A DNA stretch of 64,000 bases from assembly GCA_963806935.1 (NCBI GenBank), contig CAWEAT010000011.1, forward strand, positions 124,001-188,000. The letters run 5' to 3'. Under the pieces are notes generated by a model, which did not search any database, was not told where the DNA came from, and saw only the letters and a program-made list of their open reading frames with translations. Shown here piece after piece: positions 1-9,515 of this stretch. This DNA is from Roseiarcus sp963806935. GTDB taxonomy: Bacteria > Pseudomonadota > Alphaproteobacteria > Rhizobiales > Beijerinckiaceae. A program made the position numbers and the translations under genes. Position 1 is the stretch's first letter. Each line of letters opens with the position of its first letter.

Positions 1-1
1 C

Positions 2-475
2 GCCAAGGCGCTTCCGGCTGACGACGCCGACTGGCTCGCGGATCAGGCCTTGAGGCGCCCCGATCTGGCCGCAGAGCTCCTCACCCAGGCTGTCGCGCTG
101 CGCGAGGCGATTCACGGCATCGCCGCGGCCCTCGGGCGTCACGCCAAGCCGCCCGCGGCGTCGCTCGCCGGCCTTTCGGCTCTTCATGCGCGATTTGTCG
201 CTCACGCGGCGCTTGCGCCCGGCGCGCTCAGCTGCAGCTGGCGGTGGAGCGTGCGCACCACGCCGGTCGAAGCGGCGCTCGGGCCCATTGCGCTCGCCGC
301 GGTGAGGTTGTTCACCCAAGGCGATTTGCATCGAATCCGGGAGTGCGGCGGCCACGCTTGCGGCTGGCTCTTCTATGATCGGAGCAAGAACAATCGGCGT
401 CGATGGTGCGAGATGGAGGTCTGCGGCAATCGCGCCAAACAGCGGCGGCTCGCAGCGCGGAGGCGCGCTGATTGA
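2..475 (+). CDS. CGNR zinc finger (ABATE-type) regulator, 5' truncated by window edge
   Basis: The reading frame is open from base 2 to a stop at 475, so the true start lies outside the window; a TTG at 50 is only an internal codon. The C-terminal 45 residues carry the zf-CGNR signature: a first Cys pair in 'RECGGHACGWLF', then 'DRSKNNRRRWC' and a closing 'CGNR' block followed by basic residues. Family members pair an N-terminal ABATE (stress-induced transcription regulator) domain with this zinc finger and are presumed DNA-binding regulators; their ligands are unknown. The stop overlaps the start of the next gene by four bases, so the two are probably translationally coupled. Confidence 0.85.
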   Translation, partial: AKALPADDADWLADQALRRPDLAAELLTQAVALREAIHGIAAALGRHAKPPAASLAGLSALHARFVAHAALAPGALSCSWRWSVRTTPVEAALGPIALAAVRLFTQGDLHRIRECGGHACGWLFYDRSKNNRRRWCEMEVCGNRAKQRRLAARRRAD

Positions 476-1824
476 GCCGCCGCCAGGTCTTTCGCATCTT
501 CGTTCTTTTGGGCGCGGCGATACTCGCCGGCTGCTCGCCGGCGCTGGAGACCGACCAGGCGAGGCTCTGCCGCATGGCGCTGCCGGCGCTGATGCCGCAG
601 GAGGCGCGAATCTCCATCCTCGCCCAGAGACCTGACCCCGACGGGCGGGGCTTAAGCGTTGCCTTTACCGCATTTGCGCCCGGTGAAGAGCCTCGCAATC
701 ATCTCGCCGCCTGCCGATTTCGCGAGCCCGGACGGCCGAGCCAGTCGCGCGATCTCGTGTCGCTGACGATAGACGGGCGGCCCCTTTCTGGGGCCCGGCT
801 CTTTGCGCTCATCCGCTATTGGCTGGCGACGCCGGAGGGCCGCGCGGCCGATCCCGCCCCACTCGGCGACGTCGACGGGCTTCCCGTCGTGCCGCATTCT
901 CTCGCCTATGGATTGCAGATGGCTCTCGATGGGCTGCCCCTGGCGGCCATCTACGGGCTCCTCGCGGCGGCCTACTCGCTCATCTACGGCCTGATTGGGC
1001 GCATCAATTTCGCCTTCGGCGAAATGGCCGCCGCCGGCGGCTACGCCGCGGCGATCGCGGCCCTGGCAATGGTCGGCTGGCCGCCCGCCCCGCTCTTGAC
1101 CGTGGCCTTCGCTCTGGCGGTCGTGGTTGCGGCGGGTTGGGGCTTCGCCGCGGCGCGGGCGGTCTTCATTCCGCTGCGCCAGGCCCGCGGCCAGCAGGTG
1201 CTCGTGGCGTCCGTTGGCCTGGCGCTCTTTCTTCGCGAGCTTTTGCGCTTGGCGCAGGGCGACCGGAGCTGGATGAGCCCGCAGCTCAATCAGCCGTTCG
1301 CGCTTGCGCGAGCAGGCGACTTCGTGACCGTCGCCACACCGATGGCGTTCCTCGCGAGCGCCGTTACGCTCGTCGCCGGGCTCGGTCTCGTCGTCATCTT
1401 TCGCCATTCCCGCACGGGCCGCGAGTGGCGCGCCTATGCCGACGATCCGCTCGCCGCCGAGATGATGGGCGTGAGCCCGGCGGCGATCACCGCGCGCGCC
1501 TTCGCCCTCTCCGGCGCCCTCGCCGGCCTCGCGGGCGCGATCATGACCGCGACATTCGGCGCAGTCGGCTACGGCCTTTCTGCGACGCTGACCCTGAAAG
1601 CGCTTGCCGCGGCGATTGTCGGCGGCATCGGTTCGCTGCCGGGAGCTTTTCTTGGCGGGCTCATCGTCGGCGCCGCCGAAACCGGGTGGTCGGCGCTGTT
1701 CCCGATCGATTATCGCGACATCGCGGTTTACGCGCTTTTGACGATCTTCATCGCCCTTCGTCCCTCCGGTCTCTTGGGCAAACCAGAGTCGGTGACCCAC
1801 AACCTGTTCCCACGCCGGTCTTGA
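472..1824 (+). CDS. LivH-type branched-chain amino acid ABC permease with lipoprotein-like N-terminal extension
   Basis: The C-terminal 300 residues form a LivH-family inner-membrane permease (about eight hydrophobic segments, 'GRINFAFGEMAAAGGY' near the first, 'YGLSATLTLKALAAAIVGG' near the end). LivH proteins are normally about 290-300 aa, whereas this one has 450. The extra N-terminus begins with a hydrophobic segment ending in 'LAGC', a plausible lipobox with Cys at about residue 21, followed by a soluble stretch of about 110 residues. The TTG start at 472 overlaps the upstream stop (TTGA). No LivM, ATPase or binding protein follows, so partners must be encoded elsewhere. The permease call is firm; the lipoprotein reading of the extension is inference. 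Confidence 0.8.
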   Translation: MSRRQVFRIFVLLGAAILAGCSPALETDQARLCRMALPALMPQEARISILAQRPDPDGRGLSVAFTAFAPGEEPRNHLAACRFREPGRPSQSRDLVSLTIDGRPLSGARLFALIRYWLATPEGRAADPAPLGDVDGLPVVPHSLAYGLQMALDGLPLAAIYGLLAAAYSLIYGLIGRINFAFGEMAAAGGYAAAIAALAMVGWPPAPLLTVAFALAVVVAAGWGFAAARAVFIPLRQARGQQVLVASVGLALFLRELLRLAQGDRSWMSPQLNQPFALARAGDFVTVATPMAFLASAVTLVAGLGLVVIFRHSRTGREWRAYADDPLAAEMMGVSPAAITARAFALSGALAGLAGAIMTATFGAVGYGLSATLTLKALAAAIVGGIGSLPGAFLGGLIVGAAETGWSALFPIDYRDIAVYALLTIFIALRPSGLLGKPESVTHNLFPRRS

Positions 1825-1885
1825 CTTGGCGCCTGCGGCTCCCACATCCTTGGCCGCGCTGGCCGAGCCCGCGCAGGAGGCTCCA

Positions 1886-2335
1886 ATGTCGAATGTCTAC
1901 GCCGCAACGCCGAGGAACGTGATGCGCGCCGACGCGCTGGCCGGCGTTCGCACCCGGCGCATTCTCGCCGTCTGCATCGATTTCGTGCTGGTCAGCCTGC
2001 TCGTGGCGGCGATTTGGTTTGCCTCGATCGTGCTGACCCTCGGTCTGGCGCTGTTCTTCCTTCATCTGACGCTCTTTCCGATCGTCGCCTTTTTCTACAA
2101 TGGGCTCACCGTCTCCGGCCGCAACATGGCGACGCCAGGCATGCGTGCGCTTGACCTTGAAATGCGCATGAACGACTCGGGCGCACGGGTTCCGTTCATC
2201 AATGCGGCGGTCCAGGCGGTGCTGTTCTATGTCAGCTGGTGCTTCCCGCCGGTCTTTCTCGTTTCGCTGGTCGATTCGGAGAAACGGTGCCTGCACGACA
2301 TCCTCGCCGGCGTCGTGATTGTCAGGAGGCTCTGA
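1886..2335 (+). CDS. RDD family membrane protein
   Basis: This small inner-membrane protein of about 149 aa has the RDD pattern: an Arg in the first segment ('TRRILAVCIDFVLVSLL'), two or three hydrophobic helices, a central 'SGRNMATPGMRALDL' loop and a conserved Asp near the end ('EKRCLHDILAGV'). The biochemical role of the family is mostly unknown; some members act in ion or osmotic homeostasis. The ATG at 1886 is preferred over an upstream start at 1826 because AGGAGG lies at 1875-1880. It lies 61 bases after the LivH-type gene on the same strand. Confidence 0.85.
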   Translation: MSNVYAATPRNVMRADALAGVRTRRILAVCIDFVLVSLLVAAIWFASIVLTLGLALFFLHLTLFPIVAFFYNGLTVSGRNMATPGMRALDLEMRMNDSGARVPFINAAVQAVLFYVSWCFPPVFLVSLVDSEKRCLHDILAGVVIVRRL

Positions 2336-2408
2336 TCCGACGATTCCGCGACTTTCGTGAGGATCGCCATGCGCCGTTAGCGAAAGCGGGCGCAGAGTGG
2401 GAGAACGC

Positions 2409-3152
2409 GTGACCAGGGAAGCGCGCGACGCCCCGCAGTTCTATCTCACCGCGCCGTCGGCATGCCCTTACCTGCCGGGTCAGCAGGAGCGGAAAATCTT
2501 CACCCATCTGGTCGGCAAGAGGGCGGCCGCGCTCAACGATCTCCTCACCCAGACCGGTTTCCGCCGCTCGCAGACGATCGCCTACCGGCCCGCGTGCGAG
2601 AGCTGCCGGGCCTGTGTATCGGTCAGGGTGCTGGTCGACGATTTCCGTCCCTCCGCGAGCCAGCGCCGGGCGATCCGGGCCAACGCCGACCTCATCGGCG
2701 TGTTTGCCGCGCCGAAGCCGACCAACCAGCACTACACGCTCTTCCGCTCCTATCTTGACAGGCGGCACCCCTACGGCGGGATGGCGGATATGTCCTCGCT
2801 CGATTTCGCGATGATGGTCGAGGACACCCATATCGACACCGTCCTCACCGAATATCGGCTGTCGAGCCCAACCGGCGACGGCCAAGCCTCCGGGCCCCTT
2901 CTTGCCGTCTGCCTCACCGACCGCCTCGCCGACGGACTGTCGCTCGTCTACTCCTTTTACGATCCCGACGTGACGCGACGGTCGCTTGGCAGCTTCGTCA
3001 TCCTCGACCACATCGAGAAGGCGCGCCGCCTCGGCCTGCCCCATGTCTATCTCGGCTATTGGGTCGAAGGCTCGAAGAAGATGGGCTACAAGGCGAGCTA
3101 CCTTCCCCAGGAGCGCCTTGGCCTGCATGGGTGGGCGAGGGTCGAGCGGTAG
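2409..3152 (+). CDS. bpt: Aspartate/glutamate leucyl/arginyl-transferase (N-end rule), Bpt type
   Basis: Bpt transfers an amino acid from aminoacyl-tRNA to proteins with acidic N-terminal residues, marking them for ClpS/ClpAP degradation in the cytoplasm. The family start 'PQFYLTAPSACPYLPGQQERKIF' region and the paired Cys block 'PACESCRACVSVRV' are clear, as is the ending with 'YLGYWVEGSKKMGYKA'. The length of about 247 aa is normal. A GTG at 2409 matches the usual start of the family and has GGGAG a few bases upstream; an in-frame GTG at 2397 would add four residues. It stands alone between the RDD gene and a noncoding stretch. Confidence 0.93.
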   Translation: MTREARDAPQFYLTAPSACPYLPGQQERKIFTHLVGKRAAALNDLLTQTGFRRSQTIAYRPACESCRACVSVRVLVDDFRPSASQRRAIRANADLIGVFAAPKPTNQHYTLFRSYLDRRHPYGGMADMSSLDFAMMVEDTHIDTVLTEYRLSSPTGDGQASGPLLAVCLTDRLADGLSLVYSFYDPDVTRRSLGSFVILDHIEKARRLGLPHVYLGYWVEGSKKMGYKASYLPQERLGLHGWARVER

Positions 3153-3524
3153 GGCGGCGCAACGCGAACCCATGCCGCGGTCCAGCAGCGGTTACGCTCT
3201 GAGCAAGCGCCCGCGGAGCATGATCGGTTTGGGTTTTCTTGGCTCTGGCGGTTTCGCGCGCAAGACCTCCGCTTGACGAGCGTTGGATTTCCTTGGATTT
3301 CCTTGGATTCTCTCGTCCGAATCAAGGCTTTTCAATGCGTTGCGCGGCTCGAACCGGGCGACGATTTTTTCTCGCCCGTGAGAGGCTCAGAACGGCGGGA
3401 CGGCTCCGATCGTGGCCACAGGAAGGTCAGGATAATTCATGGGCTGACTTAACCACGGTTTCTGATTTTCTGCAAGGAGAGTGTTGTCCGAAACGCTCCC
3501 GTTCGGTCGCCTCAACCAGGAAAT
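3153..3524. other. Intergenic stretch with a short tandem repeat
   Basis: These 372 bases separate the ends of two convergent genes. I see no convincing gene. A TTGGATTTCC unit is repeated almost three times at 3283-3309. No strong hairpin plus T-run terminator is visible. Confidence 0.5.
3283..3309. repeat. TTGGATTTCC tandem repeat, 2.7 units
   Basis: Units lie at 3283-3292, 3293-3302 and a partial copy at 3303-3309. They are perfect and adjacent. No function can be assigned. Confidence 0.8.
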
Positions 3525-4670
3525 CTAAGGCCAGAACCGCTTGCCTGCGAGCCGTGCGCCCTCGGAGAGCGCGGCCAATTTTGCCCAGACGACGTCAGGG
3601 TCGACCGCGGCCTGGCCGACCCAGGTGCCGTAGCCGCAATCGCTGCCGGCGATCACGTTCTCCCGGCCAACCAGCTTCGCATAGTTGCTGATGCGGTTGG
3701 CGATCACTTCCGGATGCTCGATGAAGTTCGACTTCGATTCGATGACGCCGGGAATCAGCACCTTGCCCTCCGGCAGCTTCGTGGTCTCGAACACCGCATA
3801 CTCATGCGCGTGGCGCGGGTTGGCGGCTTCGAGCGAAAGCGCCGCAGGCTTCGCCGTCAAGACAACGTCGATGATGTCCGCGAGCGGCACGTCGCAATGA
3901 TGCGGGCCTTCATAATTGCCCCAGCAGAGATGCATCCGGATGCGCTCGGCGGGTATGTTCGCCAGCGCTCCGTTGAGGGCTTCGACATGTTCGGCCGCGC
4001 GCTTGCGAAACTCGGAGACTTCGAGGTTCGCGTACTGGATATGCCGGCCCATCGCGAGGTCGGGGCAATCGATCTGGAGGTCGAAGCCCGCCGCCGCGAT
4101 CGCCTCGTATTCGGGCCGCATCGCGTCCGAAATCGCCGCCAGATAGGCGCTCTCGCTCGGATAGAAGTCGTTGCGGAAGAAGAGCGAAATGACGCCCGGC
4201 GACGCGGCGGTCATGAAAGGGCGCTGGGAGCCCCCCTCCGCGACTGCCGACTTGAGATTGTCGACGTCCCGCTGGACCGCATCAGCGTCTGCGATGCCGA
4301 TCGGGCCGTTGCAGGCCGGCGTCTTCCGACGCGAGCGCCCGGGATCGCCGAACACCCGCTTCGCCATGTTCGGAAATTCGACCAGGTCCTGGTAGACGAA
4401 ACTGTTGCTCGTCCCGCCGAAGCCGCTGAGCCGGTCCTTCACATAAGTCGCGTAGCTCGGCTTCGACATTTCTCCGTCGTTGACGATATCGATGCCGGCC
4501 TTGCGCTGCTTCGCGACGACCTCGCCAACGGCGCTGCGGATGCGCGCGGCCAGAGCCTCGCGATCGAACGCCCTGCCCTCCTCTTTGGCGTACATCATCT
4601 GGATGAGGTCGTCGGGACGCGGCAGGCTCCCGGTGTGGGTGGTGAGAAACCGATCGACGCTATGGGGCAT
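3525..4670 (-). CDS. Cobalamin-independent methionine synthase-like (MetE C-terminal) family protein
   Basis: This 381-aa soluble protein has the TIM-barrel layout of the MetE C-terminal / epoxyalkane:CoM transferase family. It opens with 'LTTHTGSLPRPDDL' and carries likely zinc ligands in 'IRMHLCWGNYEGPHH' and 'NVIAGSDCGYG'. It lacks the N-terminal half of true MetE, so it is probably a methyl or thiol-alkyl transferase of unknown substrate rather than the sole methionine synthase. ATG 4670 follows AGGTGAGGA; an in-frame start at 4694 adds eight unlikely residues. It lies 141 bases downstream of sdaA on the same strand and could be cotranscribed with it. Confidence 0.8.
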   Translation of the reverse strand: MPHSVDRFLTTHTGSLPRPDDLIQMMYAKEEGRAFDREALAARIRSAVGEVVAKQRKAGIDIVNDGEMSKPSYATYVKDRLSGFGGTSNSFVYQDLVEFPNMAKRVFGDPGRSRRKTPACNGPIGIADADAVQRDVDNLKSAVAEGGSQRPFMTAASPGVISLFFRNDFYPSESAYLAAISDAMRPEYEAIAAAGFDLQIDCPDLAMGRHIQYANLEVSEFRKRAAEHVEALNGALANIPAERIRMHLCWGNYEGPHHCDVPLADIIDVVLTAKPAALSLEAANPRHAHEYAVFETTKLPEGKVLIPGVIESKSNFIEHPEVIANRISNYAKLVGRENVIAGSDCGYGTWVGQAAVDPDVVWAKLAALSEGARLAGKRFWP

Positions 4671-4811
4671 TTCCTCACCTATCTGGCAGGCCACGATGGA
4701 TTGCTTCGCGTCGCTCGCAATGACGCGACCTAAGCTGGCGCATTACGAGGACCCGGGGGCCTAACCCGCAGGACAAAGCAATCGACCCCGCCTTCGCGAT
4801 TGCCCGCCCGC

Positions 4812-6182
4812 TCAGCATTCGACAAAATTCACCGCCAGCCCCCCCAGGCTCGTCTCCTTGTACTTCGACTGCATGTCGGCCCCCGTCTGGCGCATGGTGG
4901 CGACGACGCTGTCGAGGGAAACCCGATGCTGCCCGTCGCCGTGCAGCGCGAGCGAGGCGGCGGCGATCGCCTTGACGGCGCCGAAGGCGTTGCGCTCGAT
5001 GCACGGGATCTGCACGAGGCCGCCGATCGGATCGCAGGTCATGCCGAGATGATGCTCCATCGCGATCTCGGCCGCGTTCTCGATCTGCTCGTTCGAGCCG
5101 CCAAGCGCGGCGCAAAGGCCCGCGGCGGCCATCGACGAAGCGACGCCAACCTCGCCCTGGCAGCCGACCTCCGCCCCTGAAATCGAGGCGTTGAGCTTGA
5201 ACAGCGACCCGATCGCGGTTGCGGTCAAAAGGAAATCGGTAAGGCCCGCCCGGGTCGAGCCTTCGCAATGATCGCGGTAATAGCGCATCACCGCCGGAAT
5301 GACGCCGGCCGCGCCGTTGGTCGGAGCGGTGACGACCCGGCCGCCGGCCGCGTTCTCCTCGTTGACCGCCATCGCGTAGACGCCGACGAAATCCATGATC
5401 TCGTGCGCCGGGTGAAAATTGCGCCTGGAGGCCTCGATCAGACGGTCGTGGATCGCCTTGGCGCGACGCATGACCTTCAGGCCCCCCGGCAGCGGTCCCG
5501 ATTGGGTCAAGCCGCGGTCGACGCAGGCGAACATGACGCCGATGACGCGCGCGGCGTGGGCGTCGACCTCGCTCTCGGACCTCAGCGCCGTTTCGTTGGC
5601 GCGCACCAGACCCGCGATCGAAAGCCCGGCTTCGCGCCCGCGCGCCAGAAGCTCGGCCCCCGAGCGGAACGGATAGGGCAAGCGGGCGTCGGACGCGGAG
5701 GGGTCGTCGCCGGCGCCCTCGCGGACAACGAAGCCACCGCCGATCGAGAGCCAGGTCTCGTCGGCAAGGGTCACGCCGGCGGCGTCGCGGGCGATGAGCC
5801 GCAAGGTGTTGGGATGCCGCGGGGCGGGGGTCACGGTGTCGAACACGATCGCGGTCGCCGGGTCGAAGGCGATCGAGCGACGGGCGGCGAGGTTGAGCCG
5901 CCTGGTCGCGCGCACGTCGGCGGCGAGTGTTTCGGCCGCGTCTGGATCGACGCTGTCCGGCCTCTCGCCGCTCAAGCCCAGGATCACCGCCTTGTCGGTC
6001 GCGTGTCCCTTGCCGGTGAAGGCGAGCGAGCCGAGAAGGGCGATCTCGACCAAAGCGACCCGATCGATCGCGCCCGTTTCAATGAGCCCGCTCGCGAAAG
6101 CCGCGGCCGCCTTCATCGGCCCAACCGTGTGGGACGACGACGGTCCGACGCCGATCTTGAAGAGCTCGAAGACGCTGAACAT
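4812..6182 (-). CDS. sdaA: L-serine ammonia-lyase, iron-sulfur dependent
   Basis: SdaA deaminates L-serine to pyruvate and ammonia using an oxygen-labile [4Fe-4S] cluster. The 456-aa product has the N-terminal beta domain ('[19 protein letters not shown]') and the alpha domain with the conserved '[18 protein letters not shown]' block. The cluster cysteines are probably in '[19 protein letters not shown]' and '[18 protein letters not shown]'. The family-typical start '[11 protein letters not shown]' at 6182 was chosen over 6218. It is divergent from nfu (240-bp gap) and upstream of the MetE-like gene. Serine breakdown feeds pyruvate, and in serine-cycle organisms it would compete with carbon assimilation; that context is inference. 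Confidence 0.95.
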
Positions 6183-6422
6183 TGCTTGAGCCTCGGGCTC
6201 GGTCCGCCGACCTGGCAAGACCTGGCGCGGCTGCGATCTTAGCGCCGCGATCCGCCTGCGGAAGCGCTGTTTTGCGCCGCCGCCGCGCGAAAGTCAGATG
6301 CGCCCCGCGCGGAAGGACCGCCGACGGCCCCTGTCATTCGAGGAGAGAGGGCTGGCGGCCGTCGGAGCCGTTTCTTGCACATGTTCCGCCGCGCGCCTAT
6401 CTTATGCTCAGGAGCAAAGCCT

Positions 6423-6986
6423 ATGTTCATCCAGACCGAAGCGACCCCCAATCCCGCGACCCTCAAGTTCCTGCCCGGCCGTGCGGTCATTGACGAGGGG
6501 ACGTTCGAGGCGCGCGATCTTGACCAAGCCGAGCGCTCCCCGCTCGCCAAGGCGCTCATGCAATTGCCCGGCGTGACCAGCGTTTTCTTTGCCAACGACT
6601 TCATTTCCGTGACCAAGGGCGAAGGCGAATGGCAGCACCTCAAGCCCGCGGTGCTCGGCGTCGTCACCGAATTCTACCTGTCAGGCGCGCCCCTGATCTC
6701 GGAGGGCGGCGCAGACGCCGTCACGAGCGGCGAGTTTTTCGACGCCAAGGACGCAGAGACCGTCGAGGCGATCAAGGAATTGATCGAGACGCGGGTCCGA
6801 CCGGCCGTTGCGGGCGACGGCGGCGATATCACTTTCAAGGGCTACCGTGACGGCGTCGTTTACCTCAACATGAAGGGCGCCTGTTCCGGTTGCCCCTCCT
6901 CCACCGCGACCCTCAGGAACGGAATCGAAAATCTTCTCAAGCACTTCCTGCCGGATATTCAGGGCGTGGAGCAGATCGCGGCCTAA
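6423..6986 (+). CDS. Nfu-type iron-sulfur cluster scaffold/carrier protein
   Basis: This protein of about 187 aa has the eukaryote-like alphaproteobacterial Nfu layout. An N-terminal Nfu_N domain ('FIQTEATPNPATLKFLPGR') is followed by a NifU C-terminal domain with the cluster-binding 'GACSGCPSS' CxxC motif at about residue 150. It receives [4Fe-4S] clusters and hands them to client enzymes in the cytoplasm. The ATG at 6423 has AGGAG at 6411-6415; an upstream in-frame ATG at 6375 would add an untypical leader. It is divergent from sdaA, itself a [4Fe-4S] enzyme, which is a sensible but unproven pairing. Confidence 0.95.
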   Translation: MFIQTEATPNPATLKFLPGRAVIDEGTFEARDLDQAERSPLAKALMQLPGVTSVFFANDFISVTKGEGEWQHLKPAVLGVVTEFYLSGAPLISEGGADAVTSGEFFDAKDAETVEAIKELIETRVRPAVAGDGGDITFKGYRDGVVYLNMKGACSGCPSSTATLRNGIENLLKHFLPDIQGVEQIAA

Positions 6987-7016
6987 AGCGCCGAGCCGGA
7001 CACGGAGGGTCGGCGG

Positions 7017-7583
7017 GTGTTCTACCGTTGGCTGTTCCCTATCCTTTGGGTGGTATTTTTCGCGTTCTGGACCGCGATGGCGCGCGGCAACAAACCCATC
7101 GTCGAGCGGGAGAGCGCCTTTTCACGGCTCTCGCATTACCTGCCCCTGGCGATCGCCGCCTATCTGCTCGCGGCGCCTCATGTTCCCTTTGCTTTGCTCA
7201 ACGAACGCTTTGCGCCCCTGAGCCTGTGGCTCGTGCGGCTCGCCGCAGCGTTGACCTTCGCGGGCATCGCCTTCGCCATTTGGGCGCGGCTGTGGATCGC
7301 CGGCAACTGGAGTTCGGACGTCACGCTCAAACGCGACCATGAGCTGATCGTCAGCGGTCCCTACGCTTTTGTCCGCCATCCGATCTACACCGGCATTCTC
7401 CTCGCCCTCGCCGGAACCGCGCTCGCGGTCGGAGAGTGGCGCGGCGTGCTCGCGGTCATCCTCGCGTGCGCCGCGTTCTGGCGAAAGCTCGGCGTCGAGG
7501 AGGCTGTCATGCGCCGGCAGTTCGGCGTGGCCTACGCCCGCTACGCCGAGAACGTGCCGGCGCTGATCCCGTTCGTGCTCTGA
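7017..7583 (+). CDS. Isoprenylcysteine carboxyl methyltransferase (ICMT) family membrane protein
   Basis: This 188-aa polytopic membrane protein has the ICMT/PEMT-like C-terminal signature 'GPYAFVRHPIYTGILLALAG' followed by 'EEAVMRRQFGVAYARYAENVPALIP'. That signature forms the SAM-binding part of membrane methyltransferases. The bacterial substrate is not known, since bacteria lack prenylated CAAX proteins. The start is GTG at 7017 with GGAGG at about 7003; there is no ATG near. It follows nfu by 30 bases on the same strand and faces the convergent sugar transporter operon. Confidence 0.85.
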   Translation: MFYRWLFPILWVVFFAFWTAMARGNKPIVERESAFSRLSHYLPLAIAAYLLAAPHVPFALLNERFAPLSLWLVRLAAALTFAGIAFAIWARLWIAGNWSSDVTLKRDHELIVSGPYAFVRHPIYTGILLALAGTALAVGEWRGVLAVILACAAFWRKLGVEEAVMRRQFGVAYARYAENVPALIPFVL

Positions 7584-7591
7584 GAGCCGGC

Positions 7592-8543
7592 TCACCGCGC
7601 CGGTTTCTCACCCCCGGCGGCGGTAATGACCGCGACGATGATCAGACCCGTGAGCAGGAGCCGCACCCCCGCGCTGACGCCGAACGTATTGAGCATCGTC
7701 AGCAGCAGCACCAGAAACAGGGCGCCGCCCCAGACACCCGGCACGTTCGCCTTGCCCCCGGACACCGATGTGCCGCCGATGACCACGACCGCAATCGAGG
7801 CGAGCAGGTATTCGGCGCCGATATCCACGTTGGCGCCGCGGAAATAGCCGGCGAGCAGGGCGCCGGCGAGGCCGCCCAGCGCGCCGCAGAGCGCATAGGT
7901 CGCAAACCGCACCGGCTCGACCTTGACCCCCGCCAGGCGCGCCGCGCGAATATTCTGGCCGATCGCGAGCACCGAACGTCCCCAGATGGTCCGATTGAGC
8001 GCGACGCTCGCGCCAATCGTGAAGAGAAGGGTCAAGACCGCCAAAAGCGGCACGCCTGCGATCACGATATTGGTAAAATCCGCAAATCCGGGCGGCGGCT
8101 TGATCTGCAGGCCTCGCCCATAGCTGATGTCGACCGACTGGATAATGAAGCTCGCCGACAGCGTTGCGATGATCGGCGGAATGCGCAATGCCCAGATCAG
8201 GAGGTAATTCACAATCCCGACGGCAAGCCCGCAGGCAAGCGCAGCGGCCAAGCCGACCGCGACCCAGGAATCGTCGCCGCCCATCGTCTTCATCGCGACT
8301 GCGCTCGCAAGTCCGATATTGGCCGGGCAGCGAGAGATCGACGTTGCCCGGCCCGAGCGTGATGACGAACATCTGCCCGACGCCGACGATGACGGTGAAC
8401 ACCGACAACGACAACGCCGCGGTCATCATGCCGCCGGCGCCGTAGCCGCCCGTGAACGCGACGGCGGCGAGCCACACCGCGCCAGCGCCAAGGAACGACC
8501 AAATCCAAGGTCGCGACAGCAGCGCCCTGGCCGTGCCGGTCAT
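7592..8543 (-). pseudogene. CUT2 sugar ABC transporter permease (RbsC-like), one-base frameshift
   Basis: This is the second of two RbsC-like permeases of a ribose/xylose-type importer. The N-terminus (from ATG 8541-8543, 'MTGTARALLSRPWIW') runs through 'VGQMFVITLGPGNVDLSLPG'. The frame then breaks and resumes as 'NIGLASAVAMKTMGGDD'. Removing one base of the GGCC at 8321-8324 restores a normal membrane protein of about 316 aa. Its start overlaps the stop of the other permease (ATGA). Because the rest of the operon is intact, a sequencing insertion is at least as likely as true inactivation. Confidence 0.8.
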
Positions 8544-9514
8544 CGTTCCGCGCCCTTGCGGCTGATCACGACTCGGGCGGCGAGCACGATAATGAGGATC
8601 GCGCCGTTGGCCGCGACCTGCCAATCGGGCGGAATATGCATGAACGTCAGCAGCGGCGAGGCCGCCATGGCCATGGTGAGGGCGCCGATCACCGCTCCGA
8701 CGGGCGAAACGTTGCCGCCGACGAACTCTCCGCCGCCCAGGATCACGCCGGCGATGGAGAGCAGGGTGTAGCCATTGCCGATGTTGGCGTCGGCCGAGGT
8801 TGTGATGCCGACGAGGGCCATTCCCGATATCACGCCGAAGGCGCCGGCGAGCGCGAACAGCGTCATTTTCGCTCTGAGCAGCGACCAGCCGGCTCGCCGG
8901 ATCGCGACCGCATTGCCGCCTACCCCGCGCAGGATCGCCCCATAAGAGGTGTGCATGAGCCCGAAATAGCCGACGGCGGCGATCAGCGCCGCCGCTACGA
9001 TCGGCAGCGGAACGAGCGGCGGCTTCACTCCCATGATCGCCTGCAACCAACCCGGCGCCTTGCCGCCGGGCTTGGGCAGGAGAAGCACCGCCAAGCCTTG
9101 CCAGACGAAGCTCATGCCCAATGTGACCACGATCGACGGCAGGTTACGGAGGTAAATGAGCGCGCCGAGGCCGGCATAGAGCGCGACGCAACCAATCAGC
9201 GCAGTCGCGCCGAGCCATGGTTCATCCCGCAACCACGTCGCGGAGACGCAGCAGACAAAACCCACGAAGGTGCCGATGGAGAGGTCGAGGTCATTGCCCG
9301 CGATCACGAACATCTGCGCCATCGTGGCGAGCGCGATGGGGATCGCGAGGTTCAGCATCAGCGTGAAGCCGAAATAGCTGATCGCGCGCGGGTTGAGCCA
9401 TGCGATCGCCACGATGACAAGAGCAAGCGACAACGCCGGAAGCGCGGCGCGCAACCGCCGTCGCAGGTCTGCCCCGCTCGAGGTCGACGACCCTGCGAGC
9501 GTGGTCGCGCTCAT
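8540..9514 (-). CDS. CUT2 sugar ABC transporter permease (RbsC-like)
   Basis: This intact permease of about 324 aa has eight to ten hydrophobic segments. It carries the family motif 'AGNDLDLSIGTFVGFVCC' near residue 75 and 'LLSIAGVILGGGEFVGGNVSP' near residue 250. It forms half of the membrane channel and contacts the double ATPase encoded just upstream. ATG 9514 lies one base from the ATPase stop; a TTG at 9523 would overlap it. The 3' end overlaps the second permease by four bases, consistent with one polycistronic message. Confidence 0.9.
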   Translation of the reverse strand: MSATTLAGSSTSSGADLRRRLRAALPALSLALVIVAIAWLNPRAISYFGFTLMLNLAIPIALATMAQMFVIAGNDLDLSIGTFVGFVCCVSATWLRDEPWLGATALIGCVALYAGLGALIYLRNLPSIVVTLGMSFVWQGLAVLLLPKPGGKAPGWLQAIMGVKPPLVPLPIVAAALIAAVGYFGLMHTSYGAILRGVGGNAVAIRRAGWSLLRAKMTLFALAGAFGVISGMALVGITTSADANIGNGYTLLSIAGVILGGGEFVGGNVSPVGAVIGALTMAMAASPLLTFMHIPPDWQVAANGAILIIVLAARVVISRKGAER

Positions 9515-9515
9515 C

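Noticed and set aside
652..1845. A 397-residue minus-strand frame opposite the LivH-type gene
   Set aside because: It is a charged, low-complexity antisense shadow of a GC-rich gene, with no recognisable domain.
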